Below, piece after piece: positions 54,455-64,000 of a stretch of DNA of 64,000 nt. The stretch covers positions 2,728,001 to 2,792,000 of the forward strand of contig NZ_CP071503.1 of NCBI RefSeq assembly GCF_017354945.1, read 5' to 3'. Every line of letters begins with the position of its first letter. Position 1 is the first letter of the stretch. The notes beneath the pieces are model-generated. The model did no database searches and had not been told where the DNA came from. It saw only the letters and a program-made list of their open reading frames with translations. Source of the stretch: Shewanella avicenniae (GTDB taxonomy: Bacteria > Pseudomonadota > Gammaproteobacteria > Enterobacterales > Shewanellaceae). The position numbers and the translations under genes were made by a program.

Positions 54455-55096
54455 TTATTTTTGCGGGAAAAGATTGCGCCACATCCGCTTTAAACTAGTA
54501 ATAATGCCAGGATGATCAGTAAGCTGTTCATCAGGCCAATCATATTCAACGGCGGACGTCACTCTTGGTGTAACTGATTGCAACAAATCGGCGATAGAAT
54601 CCGCCAGTTTTTCGCTGGGTTCATCGCCGGGTTTCTCCCGCCAAACCGAACCATCTTGATTATCAACGCAGATCATATCTTCGCCAGCGGCCAATAACCC
54701 GATAAACCAAGTTGGCCGCTGTTTGAGCTTACGCTTCATCATCAGATGACCGATGATATTTTGCTGTAACCGCAAAAAGTCATCTTCATTCCACACTTGG
54801 ATTAACTCACCAACGCCCCAGCGTGAATCAAAGTGCAATGGCCCCGCCCATACGCTGCCATAGAACTGCTCAATATCTGAGTGTAATGACAGCGACAATG
54901 CTTGCTCTATGTTAGCAAAGCGCCCCAACTCATCGCGGTCACTAAAACGCCATTGTACTGGTTCAGCTTCGTCTTCAACAAGTTGAGCACGAGACTGTTC
55001 ACCGGCGCTGTAGTGGCGAGGTAACTCATTCAATTCCGACTGATAACTTTGCGAATATTCTTTTAACCACTCACGCAGCGCAGTTTGGCAAGACAC
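54455..55096 (-). CDS. syd: SecY-interacting protein Syd
   Basis: 213 residues from a GTG at 55096 (SCQTALREWLKEY follows), chosen over a TTG five codons upstream because AGGA sits eight bases ahead. FYGSVWAGPLHFDSRWGVGE, LIQVWNEDDF and MMKRKLKQRPTWFIG are typical. Syd binds SecY and may monitor translocon assembly. Convergent with the DUF2310 gene. Confidence 0.92.
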   Translation of the reverse strand: MSCQTALREWLKEYSQSYQSELNELPRHYSAGEQSRAQLVEDEAEPVQWRFSDRDELGRFANIEQALSLSLHSDIEQFYGSVWAGPLHFDSRWGVGELIQVWNEDDFLRLQQNIIGHLMMKRKLKQRPTWFIGLLAAGEDMICVDNQDGSVWREKPGDEPSEKLADSIADLLQSVTPRVTSAVEYDWPDEQLTDHPGIITSLKRMWRNLFPQK

Positions 55097-55154
55097 CTGA
55101 TCTTTCCTCAAATTACGATATAATCAGCGCATATTTTGCATGGAATCATTTGGA

Positions 55155-56018
55155 ATGTCACAAAATCCTCATTCAGATCCGTACCAGCAAGCACCGGAAT
55201 TGGCGGAGTTGACGCTAGGAAAATCAGTTTCTTATCAACAGCATTACGCGCCAGAATTATTGCAACCCGTGCCGCGTTCACTCAATCGGGATGCGATTGC
55301 ATTGGCTGAGCCACTGCCATTTCATGGTGTTGATTTGTGGACGGCATATGAATTGTCTTGGCTGAACAGCAAGGGCAAACCTATGGTGGCGCTTGCGGAA
55401 GTGGAAGTTGACGCCCATAGCCTGAATCTTATTGAGTCCAAATCTTTCAAGCTGTATCTCAATAGTCTCAACCAAACAAAATTTGAGTCTGTGGATGCGC
55501 TAAAAGCAGTGTTAACGAAAGACCTCAGTGAATGTGCAGCGGGCAAGGTTGAAATCACGCTCATTGAACCCAAACAGTTCAGCACTCAGCGTGTAAGCGA
55601 ATTAGCTGGCCACTGTATTGATGACCTCGACATTGAGATAACGGATTACAGCTTCTCATCGGATTGGTTAATTGACAGCACCGATGAAAAGCAGATGGTG
55701 GCAGAAACACTCAGCTCTAATCTGTTAAAATCTAACTGTTTAATCACTTCTCAACCTGATTGGGGGAGTGTGATGATCCGTTATCAAGGGCCAAAGATTA
55801 ATCGTGAAAGCTTGTTGCGCTACTTGATTTCATTTCGGCAGCATAACGAGTTTCACGAGCAATGTGTTGAACGAATATTTAGCGATTTGAAACAACACTG
55901 TCATTGCAGCAAATTAACCGTTTATGCCCGTTATACTCGACGTGGTGGCCTCGATATCAACCCGTTTAGAAGCGACTTTGAACAGCTGAAAGAAAAACAC
56001 CGCCTCGCTCGGCAATAA
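55155..56018 (+). CDS. queF: NADPH-dependent preQ0 reductase QueF
   Basis: Reduces 7-cyano-7-deazaguanine to preQ1 in queuosine synthesis. 287 residues from the ATG at 55155 (MSQNPHSDPYQQ), a bimodular type. C195 (LKSNCLITSQPDWG) is the thioimide-forming cysteine; NEFHEQCVERIF carries the NADPH motif, and RYTRRGGLDINPFRS the C-terminal signature. Divergent from syd. A start five codons earlier is possible. Confidence 0.95.
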   Translation: MSQNPHSDPYQQAPELAELTLGKSVSYQQHYAPELLQPVPRSLNRDAIALAEPLPFHGVDLWTAYELSWLNSKGKPMVALAEVEVDAHSLNLIESKSFKLYLNSLNQTKFESVDALKAVLTKDLSECAAGKVEITLIEPKQFSTQRVSELAGHCIDDLDIEITDYSFSSDWLIDSTDEKQMVAETLSSNLLKSNCLITSQPDWGSVMIRYQGPKINRESLLRYLISFRQHNEFHEQCVERIFSDLKQHCHCSKLTVYARYTRRGGLDINPFRSDFEQLKEKHRLARQ

Positions 56019-56067
56019 CCATAACCGATAACGCAGCCTTCATCAGGCATGGGTTAACGGTAAAAAG

Positions 56068-56826
56068 TTAAGCTAACGCTTGAGTATCATCAATGAGCTG
56101 CCAATTTGGTGGCTCATGTTGTTTTTGTACGCTAACGGCCAACATAAATTCAGGATACGCATCCACCAACGAGCAATGCCAATGTCGACCAGTATCATCG
56201 TTTAGCTCACCTATCGACAACAATTGCTGCTGAGTCAGCGCTGGGGCCTGCGCAAGTAATGAAGCAAAGTCGTAACGTCCCAGCGAGCCGCTAATGCCAA
56301 CCCCCAGTCCTTTCAATACAGCTTCTTTTAATACCCACATGCGGTAAAACATAGCGGGCTGCTGTTCGCTTTGCAGACTAGCAAGAAACTGTTGCTCTTC
56401 AGTTGAGAAGTAATGTTGAGCAATTTCAGCAACATTGCGTCGGGATTTTGGCTGCTCCACATCTACCCCAACCGAGGTTCGCGAACTGATGGCAATTGCG
56501 AGATAGTCGCGACTATGGCTCATATTAAAGTGCAATGCATACTGTTGTTGCTGGGTCGCCACAAGCTGCGGCTTACCTTGTTGTCCAAGTTCAAATTGCC
56601 AATCTGACAGGGGCAATTCCGCCCATTGCGACAAATAGTGTCGCAACCAATAGCGACTTTGCAGCGCCACGGCCTGTCTGGCTGGCTGAGAAAACTGATT
56701 AATGCGGTTTAACTCTGCTGGCGGAAGCTGCTGGCGCATCATGGCTTGTTGCTGATTCGACAACGTTTCAAATTTTCGCAAATAAACTTTATAACTCAAA
56801 GTGTTACCTATTTTACATTGCGCCAT
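56068..56826 (-). CDS. 4'-phosphopantetheinyl transferase (Sfp-like)
   Basis: 252 residues. ACPS signature pieces VGVDVEQPKSRR and FYRMWVLKEAVLKGLGVG carry the Mg2+-binding acidic residues. It activates carrier proteins by adding the phosphopantetheine arm of CoA. Length and pattern are Sfp/Gsp type rather than the short AcpS. No polyketide or PUFA synthase is adjacent, so the carrier partner is not visible here. Confidence 0.88.
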   Translation of the reverse strand: MAQCKIGNTLSYKVYLRKFETLSNQQQAMMRQQLPPAELNRINQFSQPARQAVALQSRYWLRHYLSQWAELPLSDWQFELGQQGKPQLVATQQQQYALHFNMSHSRDYLAIAISSRTSVGVDVEQPKSRRNVAEIAQHYFSTEEQQFLASLQSEQQPAMFYRMWVLKEAVLKGLGVGISGSLGRYDFASLLAQAPALTQQQLLSIGELNDDTGRHWHCSLVDAYPEFMLAVSVQKQHEPPNWQLIDDTQALA

Positions 56827-57011
56827 TTTAGTTTTTTGTTCAGTGCTTAGACATTTTTGCTATGGGGATATTAGAAAATATCATAGCGATTAAATGGCTT
56901 ATTAAGCGCTTTTTCAGTTACACGAAATATACAAATGTAAACTAATACAGGAAACGTTAAGGTGTCGAATGCGACACTGCCCCGGATAAATTGAGCCAAC
57001 TGGAGGATCCA

Positions 57012-58016
57012 ATGAAACTCAAACCATCCACGCGTAACTTACTGCTTACAGCGGCTTCCGCTTTAGTTCTCACAGCTTGTGGCGGTAGCGATGACAACGA
57101 TATCAAACAACCACAAATGGCAAAGGTGTCTTTTGCTGTTTCTGATGCGCCTGTCGATAGTGCCGACCAAGTGGTTATTGCATTTGATCAAATTGAACTG
57201 GTTCGTGCAGGCCAAGACAACATTGTACTAGACGTTAGCGGCGAGAACGGTAGCACTTTCCGACAAGTTGACCTGCTGCAATATCAAGGCAGTGATAGCA
57301 CTCTGATTGTATCAGACCAACTCATTCCGACAGGGACTTACGATAACCTTATTTTGCATATTCTTGACGAAAGTACAGGGTCAGACTTGAGCTTTGTTGT
57401 CGACCAGAATGGACAAATTCCACTGAAACAACCGAGTAATAAGCTGCAACTCGGCGGGTTTACGGTAGGCGCTGACAGTGTTCAGGCATTTACCATTGAA
57501 TTTGATCTGCGTCAGTCACTTGTTGAGAACCAGAACGGGCAGCGCTACAACCTCAAACCTCATGGGGTAAAAATTCTTAATAACGCTGCTGTGGCAACGG
57601 TTCAAGGCACTGTACCTGTTGAACTCTCCTATGAACTAGGATGCAACGGCGCGGAGTTTACGGAAGAACAACAAGCGCACCTCGGCGATTTTGTTTATCT
57701 CTACCAAGGCACAGGGTTAACTGACCTTGGAGACCTATACGACCCAGACATGGCAACAACTACAGCTACAGCGCCTTACGCATCCGCACCGATTCACTAT
57801 GACACTACTAGCGGTATTGGTGCTTTTGAGTTTGGCTATCTTCCCACAGGCAGTTATACGCTGGCTTATAGTTGCACCGCCGGAAATGACGATCCAGAAC
57901 AATTTGATGATTTAACTATCCCAAATCCATCTGATCAAGTTCAACAAATTGAATTGATAGCGGGCCAAAACCAAACGGTAACGTTTACGCTACCGGAAGC
58001 TACCGTAGTCCCTTAA
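57012..58016 (+). CDS. DUF4382 domain lipoprotein
   Basis: 334 residues from the ATG at 57012 (TGGAGG seven bases ahead). Lipobox LTAC with Cys22 is followed by GGSDDND. The DUF4382 domain runs from KVSFAVSDAPVDSADQVVIA to about 190, then a carboxypeptidase-regulatory-like C-terminal part with repeated beta strands (VATVQGTVPVELSYELGCNG). Surface or periplasmic; function unknown. Confidence 0.82.
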   Translation: MKLKPSTRNLLLTAASALVLTACGGSDDNDIKQPQMAKVSFAVSDAPVDSADQVVIAFDQIELVRAGQDNIVLDVSGENGSTFRQVDLLQYQGSDSTLIVSDQLIPTGTYDNLILHILDESTGSDLSFVVDQNGQIPLKQPSNKLQLGGFTVGADSVQAFTIEFDLRQSLVENQNGQRYNLKPHGVKILNNAAVATVQGTVPVELSYELGCNGAEFTEEQQAHLGDFVYLYQGTGLTDLGDLYDPDMATTTATAPYASAPIHYDTTSGIGAFEFGYLPTGSYTLAYSCTAGNDDPEQFDDLTIPNPSDQVQQIELIAGQNQTVTFTLPEATVVP

Positions 58017-58040
58017 TGGACGAGTAGCGCTCCCGTTAAA

Positions 58041-58082
58041 AGGGAACAACCATGCGTTATTACGTGGGTTGTTCTCTTTTTC
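58041..58082 (+). terminator. terminator after the DUF4382 gene
   Basis: GGGAACAACC / GGGTTGTTCTC stem with a 14-base loop, followed by TTTTTCT. Confidence 0.75.
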
Positions 58083-58205
58083 TATATACACGCACAAAGA
58101 TTTTTAACGGTTTCAAGTTGATACCTTGGTCTATACCGTAGCGCTGATATTCTGATAATTTACTAAACTAAGATCAGAACAATAAGAAATTAGAGGTTAC
58201 CTTCG

Positions 58206-59345
58206 TTGAATAGCACAGCGCTGATGTTAGGGGGTGGTGGAGCTCGGGCAGCCTATCAAGTAGGCGTGCTTAAAGCACTAGTTCAGCACTATCCGCGCAA
58301 CCATGCCATTCCATTTAGTATCATTTGTGGGACTTCTGCTGGGGCGATTAACGGCACGGCAATGGCGACACATGCCTCTTGCTTTCATCTTGGCGTAAAA
58401 AAGCTGGAGTGGGTATGGCAGCATCTAGACACCGGACGCATCTACCACTCATCGATTCCGCTGGTATTGCGTCATTTGGGCAAAATTCTGCTCAAAGGCA
58501 TGCAAACAGATCTGGGCAGTACCGATGCGGGGAGCTTACTTGATAATGACCCATTACGGCATTTACTCAATCAACTGATTAACTTTGAGCGCATCGATCG
58601 CAATATTCAAAATGGTTACCTTAAAGCCTTGAGTATTGATACCTCGTGCTATAACACTTCACACTCCGTGAGCTTTTTTCAAGCGAGAGAAGACATCAGT
58701 AACTGGCAACGTGCGCGTCGCAGTGGGGTGAGATCGCGTTTAAATACCGAACACCTCATGGCCAGTGCAGCAATTCCGATGGTGTTTCCATCGATAAAAC
58801 TCGGCAAATGGTACTACGGTGATGGTTCGGTGCATCAGTTAGCGCCGTTATCCTGCCCAATTCATCTTGGTGCCAACAAAATCCTGGTGATCAACTTAGA
58901 AAGTCCGCATAAGCACCTTCCAAAGGAACTGGAATATCATCCCAAAACAGCAACGATTGCGGGTCACCTGCTGGATACCATATTTTCGGATACCCTCAAT
59001 AGCGATTTAGAACGGCTTCGTCGCATCAACGGTACCTTAGCCTTGATCCCTGAAAAACAACGCAATATTGCTGAGCTTAGGCCTATTGAGACCTTAGTGA
59101 TTAAACCGAGTGAAGATCTGAGCGACTTAGCCAAACGCTACTATATGGAGCTTCCATTTGCGATCAGACGCTTACTTGGCCTGATTGGTATTAACAGTCA
59201 GTCAGACTCAAGTATTGTGTCGTATCTGTTATTTGAGAAGAAATTTACCAGTGCACTCATTGATCTCGGATTTCGAGATGCACAACAGCAAATGTCGCAG
59301 TTACAACAGTTTTTTGAGGTACCAAATCCATCAATAAACTCATAA
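58206..59345 (+). CDS. patatin-like phospholipase
   Basis: 379 residues from a TTG, with AGAGGT seven bases ahead. Oxyanion motif GGGGARAAYQVGVLKAL at 9, nucleophile elbow GTSAGAING (GxSxG) near 43-51 and the catalytic DGS (YYGDGSVHQLAPL) near 212 form the Ser-Asp dyad. Likely membrane-lipid hydrolase; some relatives are type-secreted toxins, but no secretion genes or signal peptide are here. It overlaps the antiporter gene by 6 bases, tail to tail. Confidence 0.9.
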   Translation: MNSTALMLGGGGARAAYQVGVLKALVQHYPRNHAIPFSIICGTSAGAINGTAMATHASCFHLGVKKLEWVWQHLDTGRIYHSSIPLVLRHLGKILLKGMQTDLGSTDAGSLLDNDPLRHLLNQLINFERIDRNIQNGYLKALSIDTSCYNTSHSVSFFQAREDISNWQRARRSGVRSRLNTEHLMASAAIPMVFPSIKLGKWYYGDGSVHQLAPLSCPIHLGANKILVINLESPHKHLPKELEYHPKTATIAGHLLDTIFSDTLNSDLERLRRINGTLALIPEKQRNIAELRPIETLVIKPSEDLSDLAKRYYMELPFAIRRLLGLIGINSQSDSSIVSYLLFEKKFTSALIDLGFRDAQQQMSQLQQFFEVPNPSINS

Positions 59346-61274
59346 ACCGGTGAGCAACCACTGCTCTGCTCGCTCTAACTTTTTCGGTACACCTTGCAGC
59401 AATAGGATATCACCGGTAGCAAATTGCCATTGCTCATCGACTTCTTGCTCAACACCCGCGCGACGCACATTGGTTAACTTAATATCAAGGGTATCCCACG
59501 GAATATCGATTACGGTTTTGCCGACCACATAAGCACCTGCCGCCAACGGTAACGCAAATAACTGTTCATAGGTCAGATCACTTGCTCGGGCTGAAAAGTA
59601 GCCATGTAAATAGGGATATTGATGGCGGCGCTCATTTTCTAGCAAACGCAAAATTTGGCTTAATGGCACCCCTGAATGATGCAATACTTGCGAAACCAAC
59701 ATCAAACTCCCTTCTAACACCTCCGGAATAACCAAATCCGCGCCGGCTTGCTTTAATTGATTCATGGGTTTGTCATCGCGAGTTTTCACCAAGATTTTGC
59801 TGTTCGGTGCCAACTGGCGACAAAGCGCCACCAAATTATCGATATGAGGATGTTGCCCGAAGGTAATAATGATGGTTTGCGCGTGGCTAATCGCCGCCTG
59901 CTTTAAAATCGAGCGCTTAAACGAATCCCCAAAAAACAGTGGTTCACCCGCAGCCCGGCCTTGATAGACCTGCATAGGATCATAATCCAGTGCACGGTAG
60001 CTGATCTGTTGCTGTTTTAAAAAGCGAGCAATCACTTGACCGACACGGCCGAAGCCTAAAATAAGTACCTGGGTGTCACCAGCAGCAAAGCCATCTGGCG
60101 TTGAGGCGATTTTGCCGGATGAAAACCGTGAGTGCTTACGCGTCGCAATACGCATTAACAACGGCGTTATCGCCATGGATAACACACCAGACATCACCAA
60201 CAGATTAGCAACCTCACTGAGTAACAACTGTTGGTTAACCGCCAGCGCTAAGATTACAAAAGAAAACTCGCCCATCTGCGCTAACGATGCTGCCGTGGCA
60301 AAGCAGGTTTTAAGATTTTCGCCGGCTAATCGCATCAAACCGATGATCACCAGAGCTTTGAGCAACACTAACCCTATGGTCAGTAATATCAGTTGCCACC
60401 AGAGTTCTATTAGATGACCGATATCCATTAACATGCCAATGGAAATAAAAAATAGCCCCATCAACAAATCTTTAAACGGTCGAATATCCGCTTCAAGTTG
60501 CCTCCGATATTGGCTTTCACCTAGCATCATGCCCGCTAAAAATGCGCCCAATGCCATTGAGAGCCCCAGCCAATAAGTGGCGATACCAGCAGTCAATGCC
60601 ACCACCAATGCCGACAACACAAACAGCTCATTAATCCGCGAACGCGCAACTTCATCAAACAATTTGGGAAGTAACCACTTACCGACCGACATCAGTACAA
60701 CAAACGCTGCTAATCCTTTGATTAAGGCCACGGTAAGCAGCGGCATAAACTCGCCGGGTTTGGCTTCCGCCAACAACGGAATCATGATCAACAAAGGTAC
60801 AACCGCGAGATCTTGAAACAACAACACGCTCACCGCTAATTCACCATGACGATGCGCCAACTGGCCGCTATCACTGAGTAACTTAAGCACAATCGCGGTT
60901 GATGACAGCGCTACGGCAAAGCCAATGACCAATGCCTGATGTAAATCATTAATCATCACTAAGGTCAGCGCAGTAACCAGTAAGGTGGTGAGTAGCATCT
61001 GAATACAGCCTAAGCCAAAAACAGTTCGCCGCATCGACCACAATTTCGGAATGGAAAACTCTAGCCCTAGGGTGAACATCAATAACACCACGCCAAGTTC
61101 AGCGGCCGAATGAATGGTATTTTGAGAGATCCAGTTAAATCCTGCGGGGCCACTGATCACCCCAGTGAGTAGGTAGGCCAGCAAAGGAGGCACTTTAAGC
61201 CGCCGTAGTAGCACCATGGTCAACATGGCAATCAGCAACATCATCAGCAATTGCGTCAACATCTGGTGCGCCAT
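59340..61274 (-). CDS. CPA2-family monovalent cation:proton antiporter (Kef/YbaL-type)
   Basis: 644 residues. About twelve membrane segments to residue 380 (LLAYLLTGVISGPAGF, GLSMALGAFLAGMMLGES), then a TrkA-N Rossmann domain (VLILGFGRVGQVIARFL near 397) and a C-terminal TrkA-C-like module. It would exchange K+ or Na+ for H+, gated by a nucleotide or glutathione ligand. AAGGAG lies eight bases before the ATG. Which ion is carried is not visible. Confidence 0.9.
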   Translation of the reverse strand: MAHQMLTQLLMMLLIAMLTMVLLRRLKVPPLLAYLLTGVISGPAGFNWISQNTIHSAAELGVVLLMFTLGLEFSIPKLWSMRRTVFGLGCIQMLLTTLLVTALTLVMINDLHQALVIGFAVALSSTAIVLKLLSDSGQLAHRHGELAVSVLLFQDLAVVPLLIMIPLLAEAKPGEFMPLLTVALIKGLAAFVVLMSVGKWLLPKLFDEVARSRINELFVLSALVVALTAGIATYWLGLSMALGAFLAGMMLGESQYRRQLEADIRPFKDLLMGLFFISIGMLMDIGHLIELWWQLILLTIGLVLLKALVIIGLMRLAGENLKTCFATAASLAQMGEFSFVILALAVNQQLLLSEVANLLVMSGVLSMAITPLLMRIATRKHSRFSSGKIASTPDGFAAGDTQVLILGFGRVGQVIARFLKQQQISYRALDYDPMQVYQGRAAGEPLFFGDSFKRSILKQAAISHAQTIIITFGQHPHIDNLVALCRQLAPNSKILVKTRDDKPMNQLKQAGADLVIPEVLEGSLMLVSQVLHHSGVPLSQILRLLENERRHQYPYLHGYFSARASDLTYEQLFALPLAAGAYVVGKTVIDIPWDTLDIKLTNVRRAGVEQEVDEQWQFATGDILLLQGVPKKLERAEQWLLTGL

Positions 61275-61446
61275 TCACCCAACTCCTTAGAAGAAAATAG
61301 CCCTGTCAAAAAGCCGTCAGCGACACACTTCTTTGACTGCCCGTTCAAGCATAAGCGAGCATTCTTTGAAGGCAAATCTATGACTTAGCAATTCGGCACA
61401 CATATTGCTTTGAAACCATCAAGCAGGTTACTACGGAGTATTCTTG

Positions 61447-62334
61447 ATGGATTTTTTACACACAGCCGAAGGATACGCTGACACCTTTTACTGGCCAGAG
61501 ACGCCAATCAGCCATAACAAGCAGCAACTTGATATGTTAGTTACGTTGCAACGACTACACGCAAGTCTTGACCCGCGGACAGTATTTGCCAGCTATGGCA
61601 AACAGCTGCAGTCGGCATTGCCGCTTTTAGGCCTTACGCTGCGCGATTTCACTACACCACTGAAATGGGGACGTAGTAAAGGCGTCAAACTTAGCCGAAC
61701 AGTGTTAATTAATAATAGTGCAGTTCAGTTAGATTACTTTTTATCTATGCCGCTGAGCATTAGTGAGTTAGCGCAACTCGACACGATTGAGCCTTTATTA
61801 TGCCAGCCATTGGCCAACGCCTATCGCCATCAAAAATTGGCTGAGCAGGCGATGCTAGATTCGCTAACAGGGATTGGTAACCGCTTTATGTTCAACCAAG
61901 CATTTAAAAATGCAACGGCGCGGGCACAGCGTTCAACCAATAACCAAGTCAGCTTATTGATCTTTGATCTCGATAACTTTAAGCGGCTCAACGACAGTAA
62001 AGGTCACCGCGAAGGTGATAAGGCGTTAGTGCTGTTTGCAGAGATCGTACGACATGCCATACGTTCATCGGATCAGGCGTTTAGATTAGGCGGCGATGAG
62101 TTTGTGATTATCGCTGAAGGTAAACTGGAATCAGCGCAATTGATTGCCGAACGGGTGTTGCAGCAAACCGCTGACAACCCATTTTTGCAGCAAAACCTGA
62201 TATCCTGCAGCATCGGAATTAGTGTGTTTGACAAACGTTCAGCGCCATCCGCTGAGCAATTTTTTGAAGCCGCAGATCAAGCGCTTTATCGTGCCAAACA
62301 TGATGGCCGCAACCGCTATTGCGTTGCCGCTTAG
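61447..62334 (+). CDS. diguanylate cyclase (GGDEF domain)
   Basis: 295 residues from the ATG at 61447. A roughly 130-residue N-terminal region without membrane segments is followed by a GGDEF domain starting DSLTGIGNRFMFNQAF, with active site RLGGDEFVII near 216 and the inhibitory I-site RSSD five residues before it. Active and product-inhibited c-di-GMP synthesis is expected. The N-terminal part is GAF-like in length, with no ligand seen. Confidence 0.9.
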   Translation: MDFLHTAEGYADTFYWPETPISHNKQQLDMLVTLQRLHASLDPRTVFASYGKQLQSALPLLGLTLRDFTTPLKWGRSKGVKLSRTVLINNSAVQLDYFLSMPLSISELAQLDTIEPLLCQPLANAYRHQKLAEQAMLDSLTGIGNRFMFNQAFKNATARAQRSTNNQVSLLIFDLDNFKRLNDSKGHREGDKALVLFAEIVRHAIRSSDQAFRLGGDEFVIIAEGKLESAQLIAERVLQQTADNPFLQQNLISCSIGISVFDKRSAPSAEQFFEAADQALYRAKHDGRNRYCVAA

Positions 62335-62360
62335 CGCATAGCGTTACAGCACAAACTACA

Positions 62361-62386
62361 AAGGCCAAAGCAATCGCATTGGCCTT
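62361..62386. terminator. bidirectional terminator DGC / sstT
   Basis: AAGGCCAA / TTGGCCTT stem with a 10-base loop and TTTTC downstream, between convergent genes. Confidence 0.8.
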
Positions 62387-62420
62387 TTCACTATCTCAGT
62401 GACTCGATTCAGACAGGGAG

Positions 62421-63644
62421 TTACTGCGCTTGTTTGTTTTCTTCTGCAATACAGGCCGCCGCAGTAAACACTACGTCAGTAGATGAATTCAACGCAGTTT
62501 CGGTTGAATCTTGCAACACGCCAATAATCATGCCCACGGCCACAACTTGCATTGCCACGTCATTACTGATCCCAAATAAGCTACACGCCAGCGGAATCAG
62601 CAATAACGAGCCACCAGCAACCCCAGATGCACCGCACGCGGAAATGGCCGCCACAATGCTGAGTAACAACGCCGTTGGCATATCAACGCTATACCCTAAG
62701 GTGTTGACCGCGGCGAGCGTTAATACCGTGATGGTAATTGCCGCCCCGCCCATATTGATGGTCGCGCCCAGAGGAATAGAGACTGAATAAGTGTCTTCAT
62801 GTAATTTCAAACGTTCACACAACGCCATGTTCACTGGGATGTTGGCCGCACTAGAGCGGGTGAAAAACGCGGTGACACCACTTTCACGCAAACATTTCAG
62901 CACCAATGGATATGGGTTACGACGAATTTTGATAAACACGATAAGCGGGTTCACAATTAACGCCATAAACAACATAGTGCCGATCAGCACCAATAAAAGA
63001 TGCACATAACTTTGCATCACGGCGAACCCCGTTTCTGCAATAGATACTGCAACCAAACCAAAGACCCCAATCGGTGCGAGGTGGATGACGAAACGTACCA
63101 TCACAGCGACCCCATGACTGATGTCTGCAAATACGTTTTTGGTCGCATCGCTGGCATGTTTCAGCGTCACTCCAAGCCCTACGGCCCACACCAAAATGCC
63201 AATGTAATTACCTGTGGTTAACGCATTAACGGGATTATCCACCATCTTGAACAGCAAAGTATGCAGCACCTCGCCTATCCCTTGAGGTGGAGACATCGAT
63301 TGTTCGCCCGTTTGCAATAACAGCGTTGAAGGAAACAGAAAACTCGCCGATACCGCAGCAATCGCCGCGCAGAAAGTACCAATCAAGTACAAAACCACGA
63401 TTGGGCGTAAATTGGTTTGGGTATTTTTCTTTTGATTTGCAATAGAAGCCGCGACCAGCAGAAACACTAATATTGGTGCGATGGCTTTTAATGCGCCAAC
63501 AAACAGGGATCCTAGAAACGCGATATTCATCGCCCAATCAGGAGCAACGAGGGCAAGGATAACCCCCGCAACAATCCCGATAAAAATCTGCAGTACTAGA
63601 CTCGTGTTGGCAATCCGAGCCAACAAGGTTGAGAATAAGTTCAT
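62421..63644 (-). CDS. sstT: serine/threonine:sodium symporter SstT
   Basis: 407 residues, DAACS (SLC1-like) family with eight membrane helices and two re-entrant loops. [20 protein letters not shown] is the serine-rich hairpin and [20 protein letters not shown] the substrate/Na+ segment, followed by [20 protein letters not shown]. The length matches E. coli SstT (414). Stands alone. Confidence 0.93.
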   Translation of the reverse strand: MNLFSTLLARIANTSLVLQIFIGIVAGVILALVAPDWAMNIAFLGSLFVGALKAIAPILVFLLVAASIANQKKNTQTNLRPIVVLYLIGTFCAAIAAVSASFLFPSTLLLQTGEQSMSPPQGIGEVLHTLLFKMVDNPVNALTTGNYIGILVWAVGLGVTLKHASDATKNVFADISHGVAVMVRFVIHLAPIGVFGLVAVSIAETGFAVMQSYVHLLLVLIGTMLFMALIVNPLIVFIKIRRNPYPLVLKCLRESGVTAFFTRSSAANIPVNMALCERLKLHEDTYSVSIPLGATINMGGAAITITVLTLAAVNTLGYSVDMPTALLLSIVAAISACGASGVAGGSLLLIPLACSLFGISNDVAMQVVAVGMIIGVLQDSTETALNSSTDVVFTAAACIAEENKQAQ

Positions 63645-63764
63645 GAAGTTGCCTAATGTTATTATCTTAATGGCGGGCGCCAGAGAATAACGTTTTTATC
63701 GAAGATAGACGCTGTTGTCCAGCGTCATCAAAGAGGAAATGAGATCACAGCAAGATAACTGTTT

Positions 63765-64000
63765 TTAACCGTTGACCTGATTCGCTCCACGCAGCATCGC
63801 TTGGACTAACTCATGGGCATCAAATTTTGTAAGTGCTTCATTGGCGCCAACTTGGTGAGCCTGACTTACGCTGATTTCACTTGAAAGCGATGTGTGCAAA
63901 ATAATGTAGGCTTTGGCTAACGCTGGATTATCTCGTACTTCAAATGCCAGTTCGTAGCCATCAAGCCCAGGCATCTCAATGTCACTCACTAACAGCGTAA
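63765..64000 (-). CDS. cheV: CheV-like chemotaxis protein, C-terminal receiver domain (partial)
   Basis: The frame runs off the right edge; about 78 residues remain. LLVSDIEMPGLDGYEL includes the phospho-acceptor aspartate, IILHTSLSS the conserved Ser/Thr, and TKFDAHEL the lysine of a receiver domain. The SDIEMPxxDGY wording and the KFxxxEL end are typical of CheV, whose CheW-like part would be outside the window. Another receiver-domain protein is possible. Confidence 0.75.
   Translation of the reverse strand, partial: TLLVSDIEMPGLDGYELAFEVRDNPALAKAYIILHTSLSSEISVSQAHQVGANEALTKFDAHELVQAMLRGANQVNG

Noticed and set aside
1..64000. CRISPR arrays, tRNA and rRNA genes, replication origin
   Set aside because: No regularly spaced repeat-spacer pattern, no cloverleaf or rRNA-like stretch, and no DnaA-box cluster was seen by eye; only the 20-bp tandem units and csrB repeats show periodic structure.

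Overview
The window looks like the chromosome of a Shewanella-type gammaproteobacterium. The evidence is gene order and family content: rpsB-tsf-pyrH-frr-uppS-cdsA-dxr-rseP-bamA-skp-lpxD-fabZ-lpxA, then map-glnD-dapD on the other strand, and a syd/yqcC/truC/yqcA neighbourhood containing DUF3549, DUF3301, DUF2789, DUF2310 and DUF3192 genes. There are Pho, LexA and UvrY/GacA-type sites but no tRNA or rRNA gene and no CRISPR array. Species assignment is inference from recalled gene order; no search was run.

Layout. 1-1400: end of a membrane protein gene and a TerC-family gene preceded by a yybP-ykoY (Mn2+) riboswitch with an attenuator. 1400-4770: a small integrated island with a P4-type tyrosine integrase and two accessory genes (uracil-DNA-glycosylase-like and DUF2026-like), sitting where lpxB normally follows lpxA. 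4775-17600: the conserved envelope/translation supercluster on the minus strand. 17958-22197: map, glnD, dapD. 22273-30537: recN (LexA boxes), a LysR regulator, the phosphate-starvation set pstS, phoR, phoB with Pho boxes, a porin and rdgC. 30596-38533: M61 peptidase, a TPR membrane protein with a degenerate GGDEF-like end, a diguanylate cyclase, ppnN and xni.

38534-44750 is a mobile-element nest. A Vibrio-repeat-like integron attC site carries a group II intron on the opposite strand, as expected of group IIC-attC introns. Ten bases beyond the intron lies an IS903-like element (18-bp ends, 307-codon transposase) that is itself split by an IS3-family element with a 3-bp target duplication. 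A thioredoxin-like gene and arrays of a 20-bp repeat flank the nest.

44748-64000 returns to core genes: DUF3192, purU, a ptsG-like EIICB overlapping yqcA, truC, yqcC, DUF3549 and DUF3301. Next come two near-identical ~620-bp direct repeats. Each encodes on the minus strand a CsrB-family regulatory RNA (about 26 GGA motifs, Rho-independent terminator) with a UvrY/GacA box upstream. Then follow DUF2789, a DUF3192 lipoprotein, a DUF2310 pair, syd, queF, a phosphopantetheinyl transferase, a DUF4382 lipoprotein, a patatin-like lipase, a CPA2 antiporter, a second diguanylate cyclase, sstT and the end of a cheV-like gene.

The strongest points for a second look are the tandem csrB genes, the attC/intron/IS nest, and the island cargo at the lpxA end.
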